DNA of 64,000 bases from positions 2,418,001 to 2,482,000 of the forward strand of contig NZ_JACHMN010000003.1 of assembly GCF_014204945.1 (NCBI RefSeq), written 5' to 3'. The notes beneath the pieces are model-generated. The model searched no databases. It saw only the letters and a program-made list of their open reading frames with translations, and was not told the DNA's origin. Shown one piece after another: positions 55,850 through 64,000 of this stretch. Origin of the DNA: Allocatelliglobosispora scoriae. Lineage in GTDB: Bacteria; Actinomycetota; Actinomycetes; Mycobacteriales; Micromonosporaceae. A program made the position numbers and the translations under genes. The first letter of the stretch is position 1; the number at the start of each line of letters is the position of its first letter.

Positions 55850-56596
55850 ATGGTGGCCGCCATCGGCATCCCGGCGGATGTCCACGCCTTCGTCCGGGAG
55901 CTCGCGGACGCGCTGCGCGCGGTGCGGTCCGACCTGGTCGGGGTCTATGTGCACGGGTCCGCCGCCCTCGGCGGGTTCCGACCCTCCGCCAGCGACGTGG
56001 ACGTGCTCGCCGTCGTCTCGGCATCCGCCCCGACCGCGGTCCAGCACTGCGCCGGCGAGGCGATGGCGTCGGTCGGAGGGTGCCCCGCCACCGGTCTGGA
56101 GATGAGCGTCATCACCGCCGCCACCGCAGCGGAGGTCGGCGGCTGCGAGTTCGAGGTCCACCTCAACACCACCGGCCCGGCGCCGGTGATCGTGCCCGGC
56201 GCCGGCGGGCCGGGCGACCCTGATCTCGTGCTGCACTGCGCGGTCAGCCGGGATCACGCGGTCGCGGTCGTCGGCCCGCCCGCCCGGCAGGTGTTCGGGC
56301 CCGTCCCGCGGCCGCGGATCCTCTCGGCCATGGTGGACGAGCTGCGCTGGGCGGCGGACCACGCCTGCGGCGCCTACGCCGTCCTCAACGCCTGCCGTGC
56401 GCTGCGCTACGCCGCGGACGGGCGGCTGTGCTCCAAAGTCGACGGTGGTGAGTGGTACCTGTCGGCGCGGGCACCCGACCGCATCGTCGCCGCCGCGCTC
56501 GATCTCCAGCGCGGAGGGACGAAGCAGGTGGCTCGGGGCGACGCGGCACGGTTCGTCGAGGAGTCGTGCCGTGCCCTGAGGGGAGTCGGCGGATAG
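55850..56596 (+). CDS. Nucleotidyltransferase, aminoglycoside adenylyltransferase (AadA)-like
   Basis: 248 residues from ATG 55850. N-terminal nucleotidyltransferase motif YVHGSAALGGFRPSASDVDVLAVV (seen as GSAALGG and SDVDVL), then the C-terminal helical domain VDELRWAADHACGAYAVLNACRALRY common in AadA-type enzymes. It probably adds AMP to an aminoglycoside or a similar small molecule. Whether it confers resistance cannot be told from sequence. Confidence 0.82.
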   Translation: MVAAIGIPADVHAFVRELADALRAVRSDLVGVYVHGSAALGGFRPSASDVDVLAVVSASAPTAVQHCAGEAMASVGGCPATGLEMSVITAATAAEVGGCEFEVHLNTTGPAPVIVPGAGGPGDPDLVLHCAVSRDHAVAVVGPPARQVFGPVPRPRILSAMVDELRWAADHACGAYAVLNACRALRYAADGRLCSKVDGGEWYLSARAPDRIVAAALDLQRGGTKQVARGDAARFVEESCRALRGVGG

Positions 56597-56600
56597 CGGA

Positions 56601-57263
56601 TCAGGGGCAGGCGGCGACCACGGCCAGGTTGGTCACGCCGGTCAGCGCGATGACAGCCGGATCGTGGCTGCCCGCGACCTCCAGGCGTACCTGTCCGCCG
56701 TCGGCCGACAGCAGCGTTCCGCACGTCGTGCCGTGCTGGTCGGTCACCCGGACGTAAGCCGGTGGCTCCGACGGGATCGGCGGCGCCCACCAGGTGGCGA
56801 TCACCCCGGTCAGCAGGAGGGCGATCGACACGGCGACCGCGGTGCGGGCCCTGCTCAGCCGCTGGCCGGCGCTCTTGGCCAGGGCGACCTGATAGGCGGC
56901 GACCGACGCGTGCCGGGCGTGGATGTCGGCCAGGGTCAGCGGCGCGGCGCGGGTCCCCGCCTCGGCACCGAGGGCATGCCACAGCCCCACGACGGCGGCG
57001 GCGAGCCCGGCGCCGATCAGCACCGTGATCCCGGCCCGCCAGCCGGGCGAGAGTTCGGCGGCGGTGGTGCGACCCTGGATCGCCACCCCCGCCGTCACCA
57101 GGCCGATCAGCGCGGTCAGCCCGTTTCGCCAGGCCTGGGCACTGGCACGGACGGTCGGCAGCGACTGCGCGACCAGCGCGTCGAACGCGGCGCGCTCGTG
57201 GCGGCTGACCGGCTCCGGGCCGCTCGCGGGCTTCCGGTAGGACGGGGCCGGCTCATCGGTCAT
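56601..57263 (-). CDS. Membrane protein of the CHAT-linked operon
   Basis: 220 residues with three membrane segments (about 47-65, 80-100 and 145-165) and a C-terminal beta-rich extracytoplasmic domain (CGTLLSADGGQVRLEV). No family recognised. Its start overlaps the stop of the gene at 57260-57643 (ATGA), so the two are cotranslated. The operon is divergent from the TPR-CHAT gene. Confidence 0.7.
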   Translation of the reverse strand: MTDEPAPSYRKPASGPEPVSRHERAAFDALVAQSLPTVRASAQAWRNGLTALIGLVTAGVAIQGRTTAAELSPGWRAGITVLIGAGLAAAVVGLWHALGAEAGTRAAPLTLADIHARHASVAAYQVALAKSAGQRLSRARTAVAVSIALLLTGVIATWWAPPIPSEPPAYVRVTDQHGTTCGTLLSADGGQVRLEVAGSHDPAVIALTGVTNLAVVAACP

Positions 57264-57643
57264 GACGTCACCCGCACGGTGAGCTCGACCCGGAAGCTGA
57301 CGCCGCAGCCGGTGGTGTCGCCGGGCGCGTGCGGGTGCGTGTGCGTGCAGCCGCAGGCGATGTCGACCGGCAGCTGGATCGGCGGCGGGGTGCCCTTGGT
57401 GGCCGGACGGCGACCCGGCCACCGGAGCTCGTCGACGAGCGCCGTGTGCACCTGCCGGTCGTCCAGCTGGTGCCCGCAGCGGGGGCACGGACCCCAGACG
57501 TGCGAGGAGAGAACGCCGTCGGCGGCGAACGCCCTGCCCTGCAGATCGCCGCTGCTCAACAGCTCGTATGCCCGCTCGGTCCACCGGTAGGCGGCGCTCT
57601 CGTCATACTGCTCGTCGTCGCGTGGTCGGATATCCGTCGCCAT
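57260..57643 (-). CDS. Small protein with zinc-ribbon-like cysteines
   Basis: 127 residues from ATG 57643, GGGAGAAG upstream. CPRCGHQ and CGCTH/GCG give four or more Cys suited to zinc binding; a PPIQLPVDIACGC strand lies before them. It starts with an acidic helix (DDEQYDESAAYRWTERAY). Unknown function; first gene of a two-gene operon divergent from the TPR-CHAT protease, 114 bases away, suggesting a shared system. Confidence 0.7.
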   Translation of the reverse strand: MATDIRPRDDEQYDESAAYRWTERAYELLSSGDLQGRAFAADGVLSSHVWGPCPRCGHQLDDRQVHTALVDELRWPGRRPATKGTPPPIQLPVDIACGCTHTHPHAPGDTTGCGVSFRVELTVRVTS

Positions 57644-57757
57644 AGGACTCTGCTTCTCCCCAGCCATACAGTGTGGTCGATCGCCTTCCGGTGAGCCAGT
57701 GACTACCATAGGGCACTCGCGCCGCTCGGAGAGATCCGTGGGAGGAGACGTATCACC

Positions 57758-60700
57758 ATGGGGAACCTGCTGCGGCTGCTCATCGGCACCGTGCCCCGTC
57801 GGCTCCTGACGGCTGCGGTCGGGGCGGTCGCCATCAACGCGACCTTCTCCGCGCTGGCGGGCGGCTTCTCCACGCGTACCCTCGTGATTGGCACTGCCTG
57901 CTCTTTCGTGTCCTTGATCTTGTTTTTGGGCACCTTTCGCGGCCAGCCGGCGGACCCGGCCAGGACGGCGGCGGAGGCGAACCGGCGAGGCCGTGCCGAG
58001 CTCGTCTCGTTCTACAACCTCGGCCGCGTGCTGCACCTCAACATCGCCGTCAAACTCTTCACCTTCGCCCTCGAGGTCGCTCCCGCCGACGATCCCGAGC
58101 GGGGCCGCTACGCCTCCGGGCTCGCCACCGCGCTGGCCGCCCGCTACGAGAAGAACGGCGATGCCGAGGACCTCGACGCGGCGATCGAGGCGGACCGGCT
58201 CGCGGTGGCCACGATCGCGCCGGACGCGCCGGACCGCGGCCAGATCGGATCCGACCTCGCCATGTCCCTGCTGCTGCGGTTCGGACGGTCCGGCGACCTG
58301 GCCGACATCGACGCCTCGATCGACGCGGGCTCGGCGGCCGTCGACGCCCTGCGGGACGCGGAGTCGGGTCCGGGTCCCGCACTGGCGCTGAGCAACCTCG
58401 GGGCGGCCTACACCACCCGGTTCGAGCGCACGGGGGAGCAGGCGGACCTCGAAGCCTCCATCGACCTGTGCCGAAGGGCCGTGGCGGCGTTCCCCGCGGA
58501 TTCACCGCATCGCTCGATCGCCATGTCCAATCTCGGCATCGCACTCAAGCAGCGCTTCGAGCGCACCGGTGCGGTCGCGGACATCGACGAGGCGGTCGAG
58601 ATCGGTCGGGCCGCCGTCGCGGCGACGCCGGACCGCCACCCCAACCGGCACAAGCACCTGCTCAACCTGGGCATCACGCTGGGCGTCCGGTTCAACCACG
58701 GCAGGCAGGCCCGCGATCTCGACGACTCGATCGACATCCTCGAGCAGGGCGCTGCCGCCACCGGACCACGCCATCCCGACCGGGCCATGGTGCAGTCCAA
58801 CCTGGCGCTCGCGCTGTCGCAGCGGTCCGAGCCGGCCGAGGGGTCCGACCTCGACCAGGCGGTGGCGGCGGCCCGGTCGGCAGTGGACCTGGTCGCCGAC
58901 GACGGCCACCCGCACCGGGCCGGGATGCTCTCCAACCTGGCGCTCATCCTGGGGGAGCGGTTCGACCAGACCGGCCAGGTGGCAGATCTCGACGCGGCGA
59001 TCGAATCCGGCCGGGCCGCCGCCGACGCCGTGCCCGACGACGATCCGGGCCGGGCGATGTATCTGTCCAATGTGGGTGGACTGTTCCTGAAGCGCTTCGA
59101 GCGCACCGGCGACGCCGGTGACATCGACGCCGCGATCGACGTCACCCGGCGGGCGGTGACCGTGCTGCCCGACGACCACCCGGATCGCGCCGCCTACCTC
59201 AACAACCTGGGCTACCTCGCGCTGAGCCGGTTCGAGCGGACCGGGCAGCCCGGCGATCTGAAGGCCGCGCTCGCCTACCAGCGCACGGCCGCCCAGGTGG
59301 CGGCCGCCCCGCCGACGATCCGGCTGAAGGCGGCCCGGGAGTGGGGAACGCTGGCGATGACGGCCGGTGACCCCGCCTCGGCCGCCGACGGCTGGGCCGC
59401 CGCCGTGGGGTTCCTCCCCCGCCTCGCCTGGCACGGGCTGGACCGGACCACTCGGGAGGACCAGCTCACCCGGTGGCAGGGGCTGGCACCGGACGCCGCC
59501 GCAGTCGCGATCGCCGCCGGGCGGCCCGAACTCGCCGTCGAGCTGCTGGAACTGGGTCGCTCGGTGCTGTGGACCCAGGCCCTGCACCTGCGCGGCGACC
59601 TGAGCCTGCTGGCCGAGACGGCGCCGGAGCTCGCCGCCGACCTCCGCCGGGTCGGCGACATCCTCGATCAGCGCACCGGCGACGCCGGGGCCGACGAGCG
59701 GCGCCGGTACGCTCGGGAGTGGGACGAGCTGATCGGCGAGGCGCGGCAGCGGCCGGGGTTCGAGCACTTCCTCGAACCCGTCCCCTTCGACGAGCTGCGG
59801 ACCGCGGCCACCGGCGGCCCGGTCGTGATCGTCAACGCCAGCGCCTACGGCTGCCACGCGCTCGTGGTCACCGCCGAGCACGGGGTACGCGTCACCGCGC
59901 TGCCGTCGCTCACGCTGGCCGAGGCGGACGAACGGGCCACCGCCTTGCGCGGGATCCTCGACCGGGGGATCGCCGACACGACCACCGCACGGCCGCTGCC
60001 CGCCCGCGAAGCCGACCGGCACGCGCTGCTCGACCTCCTGGAGTGGCTGTGGGACACCATCGCCGCGCCGGTGCTCGACGGACTGCCCCCGGCCGCAGCC
60101 GATCCCGCCCGGGTGTGGTGGTGCCCGACCGGACCGCTGACCTCGCTGCCGCTGCACGCCGCGGGTCGGCACACCCGCACCAACAGCCGTCCCACGGCCG
60201 TCGCCGACACCGTCGCCGGCCGGGTGGTGAGCTCCTACACGCCGACGCTCGCGGCGCTGCGGCGAGCCGGCGCGGCCGCGGCGAACCCCGCGATCCGGCA
60301 ACTCGTGGTGGGCCTGCCGCAGACACCGGGCCAGTCGCCGCTGCCGGCCGTCCGCGAGGAGCTGGAGATCCTCGCCGGTCACCTGCCGCCGCCCGAGTCG
60401 GCCCGGCACCTCGTCGACTCGGCCGCGACCCGGGCCCGGGTCCTCGCCGAGCTGCCGGACCATCCCTGGCTGCACCTGGCCTGCCACGCCGTGCAGGACG
60501 ACCGGGACCCGTCGCGCAGCGCGCTGATCCTGTGGGACGGCCAGATCACCGTCGCCGACCTCGCCGAGCTGCGCATGGAGGCGGCCGAGTTCGCGTTCCT
60601 GTCGGCCTGCCAGACCGCCACCGGCAGCCGCCGGCTCGCGGACGAGGCGGTGCACCTGGCCGGGGCGATGCTCCTGCTCGGCTACGGCCAGGTGGTCGCG

Positions 60701-60889
60701 ACACTGTGGACGATCCGCGACGCGGCCGCGCCCCGGGTGGTGGAGGCGGTCTATGCCGAGCTGCCCGGCTCCGGGACGGGCGGACCGGTGGCGTCCGCCG
60801 CGGCGCTGCACCGGGCGGTGGAGGCGTTACGGCTGACGAGGCCCGCCGATCCGCTGCTCTGGGCGCCCTACATCCACACCGGTCGCTAG
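57758..60889 (+). CDS. TPR-CHAT caspase-like protease
   Basis: 1043 residues. Two N-terminal membrane segments (about 13-60), then TPR-like repeats (about 65-500) with many ADLDAAIE/GRAAV and YLSNLGLA-type blocks, and a C-terminal CHAT domain. Catalytic dyad: His910 in HLACHAVQDD and Cys951 in LSACQTATGS, as in TPR-CHAT proteases that act in bacterial cell death and phage defence (for example Craspase). The repeats probably sense a partner. The flanking divergent two-gene operon at 56601-57643 may encode that partner. The DUF6510 gene follows convergently. Confidence 0.9.
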   Translation: MGNLLRLLIGTVPRRLLTAAVGAVAINATFSALAGGFSTRTLVIGTACSFVSLILFLGTFRGQPADPARTAAEANRRGRAELVSFYNLGRVLHLNIAVKLFTFALEVAPADDPERGRYASGLATALAARYEKNGDAEDLDAAIEADRLAVATIAPDAPDRGQIGSDLAMSLLLRFGRSGDLADIDASIDAGSAAVDALRDAESGPGPALALSNLGAAYTTRFERTGEQADLEASIDLCRRAVAAFPADSPHRSIAMSNLGIALKQRFERTGAVADIDEAVEIGRAAVAATPDRHPNRHKHLLNLGITLGVRFNHGRQARDLDDSIDILEQGAAATGPRHPDRAMVQSNLALALSQRSEPAEGSDLDQAVAAARSAVDLVADDGHPHRAGMLSNLALILGERFDQTGQVADLDAAIESGRAAADAVPDDDPGRAMYLSNVGGLFLKRFERTGDAGDIDAAIDVTRRAVTVLPDDHPDRAAYLNNLGYLALSRFERTGQPGDLKAALAYQRTAAQVAAAPPTIRLKAAREWGTLAMTAGDPASAADGWAAAVGFLPRLAWHGLDRTTREDQLTRWQGLAPDAAAVAIAAGRPELAVELLELGRSVLWTQALHLRGDLSLLAETAPELAADLRRVGDILDQRTGDAGADERRRYAREWDELIGEARQRPGFEHFLEPVPFDELRTAATGGPVVIVNASAYGCHALVVTAEHGVRVTALPSLTLAEADERATALRGILDRGIADTTTARPLPAREADRHALLDLLEWLWDTIAAPVLDGLPPAAADPARVWWCPTGPLTSLPLHAAGRHTRTNSRPTAVADTVAGRVVSSYTPTLAALRRAGAAAANPAIRQLVVGLPQTPGQSPLPAVREELEILAGHLPPPESARHLVDSAATRARVLAELPDHPWLHLACHAVQDDRDPSRSALILWDGQITVADLAELRMEAAEFAFLSACQTATGSRRLADEAVHLAGAMLLLGYGQVVATLWTIRDAAAPRVVEAVYAELPGSGTGGPVASAAALHRAVEALRLTRPADPLLWAPYIHTGR

Positions 60890-60893
60890 GTCG

Positions 60894-61166
60894 CTACTCG
60901 GCTGAGGGCAGGGGGATGCGCAGGCTGAAGGAGCCGCGCAGGTCGAGCCAGGCGCCCGCCGGATCGCGGACCACCCGCAGCACCACCTCGTCACACCCGG
61001 CGCAGCGTGCGACCAGTCCCGGTGCCTGGGCGTAGACGCGCAGTGCGGCGACGGGCCCGGTCTGCCCGCACCCGGCGCACCGGCTGCGGGCCACGGTGAT
61101 GTCGACGGTGAAGATCTCGCCCAGCGGACCGGCGAGGGCGTTGCCGTCCAGATAGGAGTCGGTCAT
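60894..61166 (-). CDS. DUF6510 family zinc-ribbon protein
   Basis: 90 residues. MTDSYLDGNALAGPLGEIF is the family start; the cysteine pairs CAGCGQ and CAGCDE form a zinc ribbon. It is regularly found beside a ferredoxin reductase and a sulfite-oxidase-like enzyme, as here. Function unknown, perhaps a metal or electron-transfer helper. Ends 5 bases from the CHAT stop, convergent. Confidence 0.9.
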   Translation of the reverse strand: MTDSYLDGNALAGPLGEIFTVDITVARSRCAGCGQTGPVAALRVYAQAPGLVARCAGCDEVVLRVVRDPAGAWLDLRGSFSLRIPLPSAE

Positions 61167-61167
61167 C

Positions 61168-61881
61168 TCAGGCTCCGCTCGGGCCGAACCGCTCGGTCCT
61201 GACCCGCTGCGGGTCGTGGCCGAGCGCGACCAGGATGTCGGCGACGGTCTCCACGAAGCCGGTCGGTCCGCAGATGAAGCACTCCGGCTCGAAATCGGCC
61301 GGCCAGCCGTGCGTGTTGACCTCGGCGACCCCCAGCCGCCGGGGCGGTGACGGCCAGCCGTCGGGCACCGCCCGGGTGAAGGCGTAGGCGACGTCGAGCC
61401 CGGCGTCGTCGCGGGCGCGCATCCGCAGCTCATCGGCGTAGTAGATGTCGTGCGGCGTGCGCACCGAGTAGATCAGCCGGAACGGCACCCGGCTGCCCGC
61501 GGCTCGGCGGGCCCTGATCATCGCCATCAGCGGCACGATCCCCGACCCGCCCGCGATGAGCAGCACCGGTGCGGTCGACTCCGGCCGCCAGGCGAAATAG
61601 CCGCCGACGGGCCCGCGGAGCTCCACCGGGTCGCCGATCGAGAGCACCTCGCCCAGGTAGGGCGAGACCTCGCCGTCCGGCACCTGCTGCACGGTCAACT
61701 CGACGGTCTCGCCGTCGGCCGCCGACGCGATCGAGTAGCTGCGTTGCGTGCTGTAGCCGTCCTCGGCGGTCAGCCGCACGTCGACGTGCTGCCCGGCGAG
61801 GTGGCCGGGCCAGTCTGGCACGGTGAGGACGAGGGTACGGGCGGTGGCCGTCTCGTCGCGGATCGCCGTCAACCGGGCCAC
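61168..61881 (-). CDS. Ferredoxin reductase-like FAD/NAD(P)H oxidoreductase
   Basis: 237 residues from GTG 61881. FAD-binding RSYSIASA, NAD-binding LLIAGGSGIVPLMAMI and terminal CFICGPTGFVETV. It should supply electrons to the molybdoenzyme encoded upstream. A longer form from CTG 61905 overlapping the previous stop as CTGA would give 245 residues and an SARLVWRVARL start that looks family-like; no ATG, GTG or TTG lies between. Confidence 0.88.
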   Translation of the reverse strand: MARLTAIRDETATARTLVLTVPDWPGHLAGQHVDVRLTAEDGYSTQRSYSIASAADGETVELTVQQVPDGEVSPYLGEVLSIGDPVELRGPVGGYFAWRPESTAPVLLIAGGSGIVPLMAMIRARRAAGSRVPFRLIYSVRTPHDIYYADELRMRARDDAGLDVAYAFTRAVPDGWPSPPRRLGVAEVNTHGWPADFEPECFICGPTGFVETVADILVALGHDPQRVRTERFGPSGA

Positions 61882-61901
61882 CCGCCAGACCAGCCGTGCG
61901 C

Positions 61902-62501
61902 TCAGTCGCCCTGGTACCGCTGCTCGCGCCACGGGTCGCCGTATTCGTGGTAGCCGGCCGTCTCCCAGAAGCCCGGCACATCGTCGAGCAGGAGCTGGAT
62001 GCCCCGGATCCACTTCGCCGACTTCCACAGGTAGAGGTGCGGGACGAGGAGCCGGGCCGGGCCGCCGTGCTCCGGATGCAGCGGCTCGCCGTCGTACTCG
62101 TAGACGATCCAGGCCTTGCCGTCGAGCAGGTCCGCCAGCGGCAGGTTGGTCGTGTAGCCGCCGTAGGACCGGGCCATCGCGAAGTCGGCCGCCGTCTCCA
62201 CGTCACCGAGAAGGGTGTCGAGCGAGACCCCGCGCCAGCCGGTGCCGAGCTTGGACCACTTCGTCACGCAGTGCAGGTCCACGGTCGGCGTCTGCGCGGG
62301 CAGCGCGGTCAGCTCCGGCCAACTCCACGTATACGCCGTCCCGGCCTCCGTCGTGATGCTGAACTCCCAGGTCTCCAGCGGGATCCGCGGCGTCGGACCG
62401 GCCGACAGCACGGGGAAGTCCTCGGTCAGGTACTGGCCGGGTGGCAGCTGCGGACCCGGCGATCGGGGTCGGCCGCGAAACCCGGGCGAGATGATGCCCA
62501 C
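61902..62501 (-). CDS. Sulfite oxidase-like molybdopterin-dependent oxidoreductase
   Basis: 199 residues from GTG 62501. Oxidoreductase molybdopterin-binding fold with the molybdenum Cys in VDLHCVTKWSKLGT, and the conserved GYTTNLPLADLL, HPEHGGPARLLVPHLY and KSAKWIRGI blocks. A stand-alone small YedY-like member. No Tat signal seen. Operon with the ferredoxin reductase and DUF6510 genes; the substrate is unknown. Confidence 0.9.
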   Translation of the reverse strand: MGIISPGFRGRPRSPGPQLPPGQYLTEDFPVLSAGPTPRIPLETWEFSITTEAGTAYTWSWPELTALPAQTPTVDLHCVTKWSKLGTGWRGVSLDTLLGDVETAADFAMARSYGGYTTNLPLADLLDGKAWIVYEYDGEPLHPEHGGPARLLVPHLYLWKSAKWIRGIQLLLDDVPGFWETAGYHEYGDPWREQRYQGD

Positions 62502-62528
62502 GCCATAGTCCTACCACCTCGGGCGGGG

Positions 62529-64000
62529 TCAGCGGCGGCGGACGGCGAAGCGCTCCACGGTGATCGTCCCGCCGTCGAGGCGGACGCCGAACCCGTAGCG
62601 GTACTGGGCGCGGACGGCGGGGTCGTCGAGGCGTGCGTACCGGCCGGCGTCGGCGGTGAAGAGGTACTGCCAGCCGTTGGCGGCGACCGCGTAGGCGGTG
62701 AGCTCGTCGCCGTGCAGGACGCAGGCGAGCCGGGCGTTCGGACCCGGGTAGTTGATCTTCCCGTCGAGCTGGGTGATGCGCTCACCGGTCAGGACGCCTG
62801 CGATCCGCACGTCCCAGCCGACCCGCTTGAGCTTGTGGTTGTACCAGACCAGGAAGTAGTTCGCGGCGTCCTTGACCAGCCCGGCGAAGAGGGTGTCCTG
62901 GCTGGTCGCGGCGGCGCCGGCGTAGGACCGCTGGCTCACGATGACCGCGACATCGGTGTGGGTGGCGGGTATGTCGGAGCGCAGCAGCGCGAACGCCGGC
63001 GCCCCGCCGGCCGCGACGGTCAGCGCGCCGCCGGCCGCGGCGACGGTGCCGGCGCGCTGCTCCGGCGCCGGGGCCAGCACGGTGAGCCCGCCCAGCCCGC
63101 CGTCGAACTCCTGCTCGGTCACGAGGACCGGCAGGTTGGCGGGGGAGGGTTCCGGCGGGAACAGGTCGACATCGCGCAGGTGCGCGTCGAGGGCCGCCTG
63201 CAGCTCCTGGGTCTTGGCCGGCAGGCTGGTGGCGAGGTTCGCCGTCTCGCCCGGGTCGGCGACGAGGTCGAACAGCTCGGTACGCCCGTCGTGCAGGTAT
63301 CGCAGCAGCTTGTGCTTTCCGCGCCGGACGGAGGCGGTCGGCGCGCCCGGGTTGTGCCAGTGCGGGTAGACCCAGAACAGCGTGTCCCGCTGCGGTGCCG
63401 CGCCGCCGCTGAGGAGCCCGGCGAAGCTCACCCCGTCGAGGTGCACGCCGGGCGGCCGGGCCACCCCGGCGGTGTCGAGCAGCGTCGGCATCACATCGAC
63501 CGTGCTGAACGGGGTGTCGACCACCCGTCCGCCCGGTGCCGCGGGGTGGTAGGCGATCATCGGCACCCGGACACCGCCCTCGTAGAGGGTGGCCTTGGCG
63601 CCGCGCAGCGGGGTGCTCGGTGCCACCGCGCCGTCGCCGCCGTTGTCCGAGAGCAGCAGGATCACCGTGTCGCCGGCGATGCCGAGCTGGTCGAGGGTGG
63701 CCCGGATCGCGCCGACGCCGTCGTCGACGACCTGCAGCATCGCGGCGAGGACCGGGTTGCGGCCGGGCTGTCCGGCGCCGGGCTTCGCAGCGTACTTGTC
63801 GATCAGGGGTTGGGGAGCGGCGAGCGTCGCGTGGGTGGCGTAGTGGGCGAGGTGGAGGTAGAACGGCACACCCTGCTGGTGGGCGGCGATGATGAAGTCG
63901 ACCGCCTCCAGGTTGAGCCGCTCGGTGAGGTACTCGTTCGGAAGGCGCTGCGGCAGGTCCGGCAGCATGAAGTAGGGGTGGAAGTAGTCACCCCCGGCGA
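62529..64000 (-). CDS. Sulfatase with C-terminal beta-sandwich domain (5' partial)
   Basis: At least 490 residues; the frame is open at the window end, so the N-terminus with the formylglycine motif is not seen. Sulfatase core: FYLHLAHYATHATLAAP, ILLLSDNGGDGA, RGAKATLYEGGVRVPMI and DVMPTLLDTAG. The C-terminal about 190 residues are a concanavalin-like sandwich (YFLVWYNHKLKRVGWDV, YRYGFGVRLDGG), probably sugar-binding. It may desulfate an extracellular polysaccharide. Confidence 0.9.
   Translation of the reverse strand, partial: AGGDYFHPYFMLPDLPQRLPNEYLTERLNLEAVDFIIAAHQQGVPFYLHLAHYATHATLAAPQPLIDKYAAKPGAGQPGRNPVLAAMLQVVDDGVGAIRATLDQLGIAGDTVILLLSDNGGDGAVAPSTPLRGAKATLYEGGVRVPMIAYHPAAPGGRVVDTPFSTVDVMPTLLDTAGVARPPGVHLDGVSFAGLLSGGAAPQRDTLFWVYPHWHNPGAPTASVRRGKHKLLRYLHDGRTELFDLVADPGETANLATSLPAKTQELQAALDAHLRDVDLFPPEPSPANLPVLVTEQEFDGGLGGLTVLAPAPEQRAGTVAAAGGALTVAAGGAPAFALLRSDIPATHTDVAVIVSQRSYAGAAATSQDTLFAGLVKDAANYFLVWYNHKLKRVGWDVRIAGVLTGERITQLDGKINYPGPNARLACVLHGDELTAYAVAANGWQYLFTADAGRYARLDDPAVRAQYRYGFGVRLDGGTITVERFAVRRR

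Noticed and set aside
58502-60811. 769-codon reverse frame opposite the CHAT protease
   Set aside because: Low-complexity shadow of the TPR-CHAT gene.

Overview
The window is very GC-rich, with dense genes, frequent GTG starts, many stop/start overlaps (ATGA, GTGA, TTGA) and genes typical of actinomycetes: an FHA-EccC type VII secretion ATPase, WXG100 proteins, a DUF5999 protein and a DUF6510/ferredoxin reductase/molybdoenzyme operon. The most likely source is a filamentous actinomycete, probably Micromonosporaceae. The family is inferred from gene style only. No rRNA, tRNA, CRISPR array, prophage or insertion sequence was seen.

Layout. 1-9587 is a type VII (ESX-like) secretion locus: a transglutaminase-fold membrane protein that lacks the usual catalytic residues, FHA-EccC, three WXG100-type proteins (two with long C-terminal extensions), a lipoprotein and a possible chaperone. 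9725-13506 holds small metabolic and regulatory genes (GNAT, VOC, MmcQ, saccharopine dehydrogenase-like, GlxA-like regulator, HhH protein). 13800-19839 is a secreted and carbohydrate region: GH11 xylanase with CBM2, a CBM6/35 protein, an aldo-keto reductase, a two-gene ABC exporter and a secreted SGNH hydrolase.

About 20006-38239 is a biosynthetic gene cluster that I cannot match to a known product. A rightward operon encodes fatty acyl-AMP ligase, ACP, KAS III, an ATP-grasp ligase, a PLP decarboxylase and a KAS III-like protein without the active-site cysteine. It is followed by two divergent sulfotransferases, three condensation-domain proteins with altered HHxxxD motifs, an SDR, a second ACP, a holo-ACP synthase, a P450, a ferredoxin and a glycosyltransferase. 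A plausible reading is that an acyl chain and an amino acid are each loaded on carrier proteins, the amino acid is decarboxylated (as in the butirosin BtrI/J/K chemistry), the pieces are joined, and the product is oxidised, acylated, glycosylated and sulfated. An AT-rich 15-bp motif occurs near both ends of the cluster, and a 12-codon leader ORF with a hairpin precedes one condensation gene.

38380-49948 carries a methyltransferase, a double GNAT, gcvP under a glycine riboswitch, a DUF5999 protein, a PabB-like enzyme, an ADP-ribosylglycohydrolase, a fused TmpA-TmpB-like dioxygenase (phosphonate catabolism) and an esterase. 50167-64000 carries a PrsW protease, a macrolide-type glycosyltransferase, a secreted ribonuclease with a barstar-type inhibitor, a TetR/MFS pair with a likely shared operator, a nucleotidyltransferase, a TPR-CHAT protease beside a two-gene operon, a sulfite-oxidase-like/ferredoxin reductase operon and a sulfatase cut by the window end.
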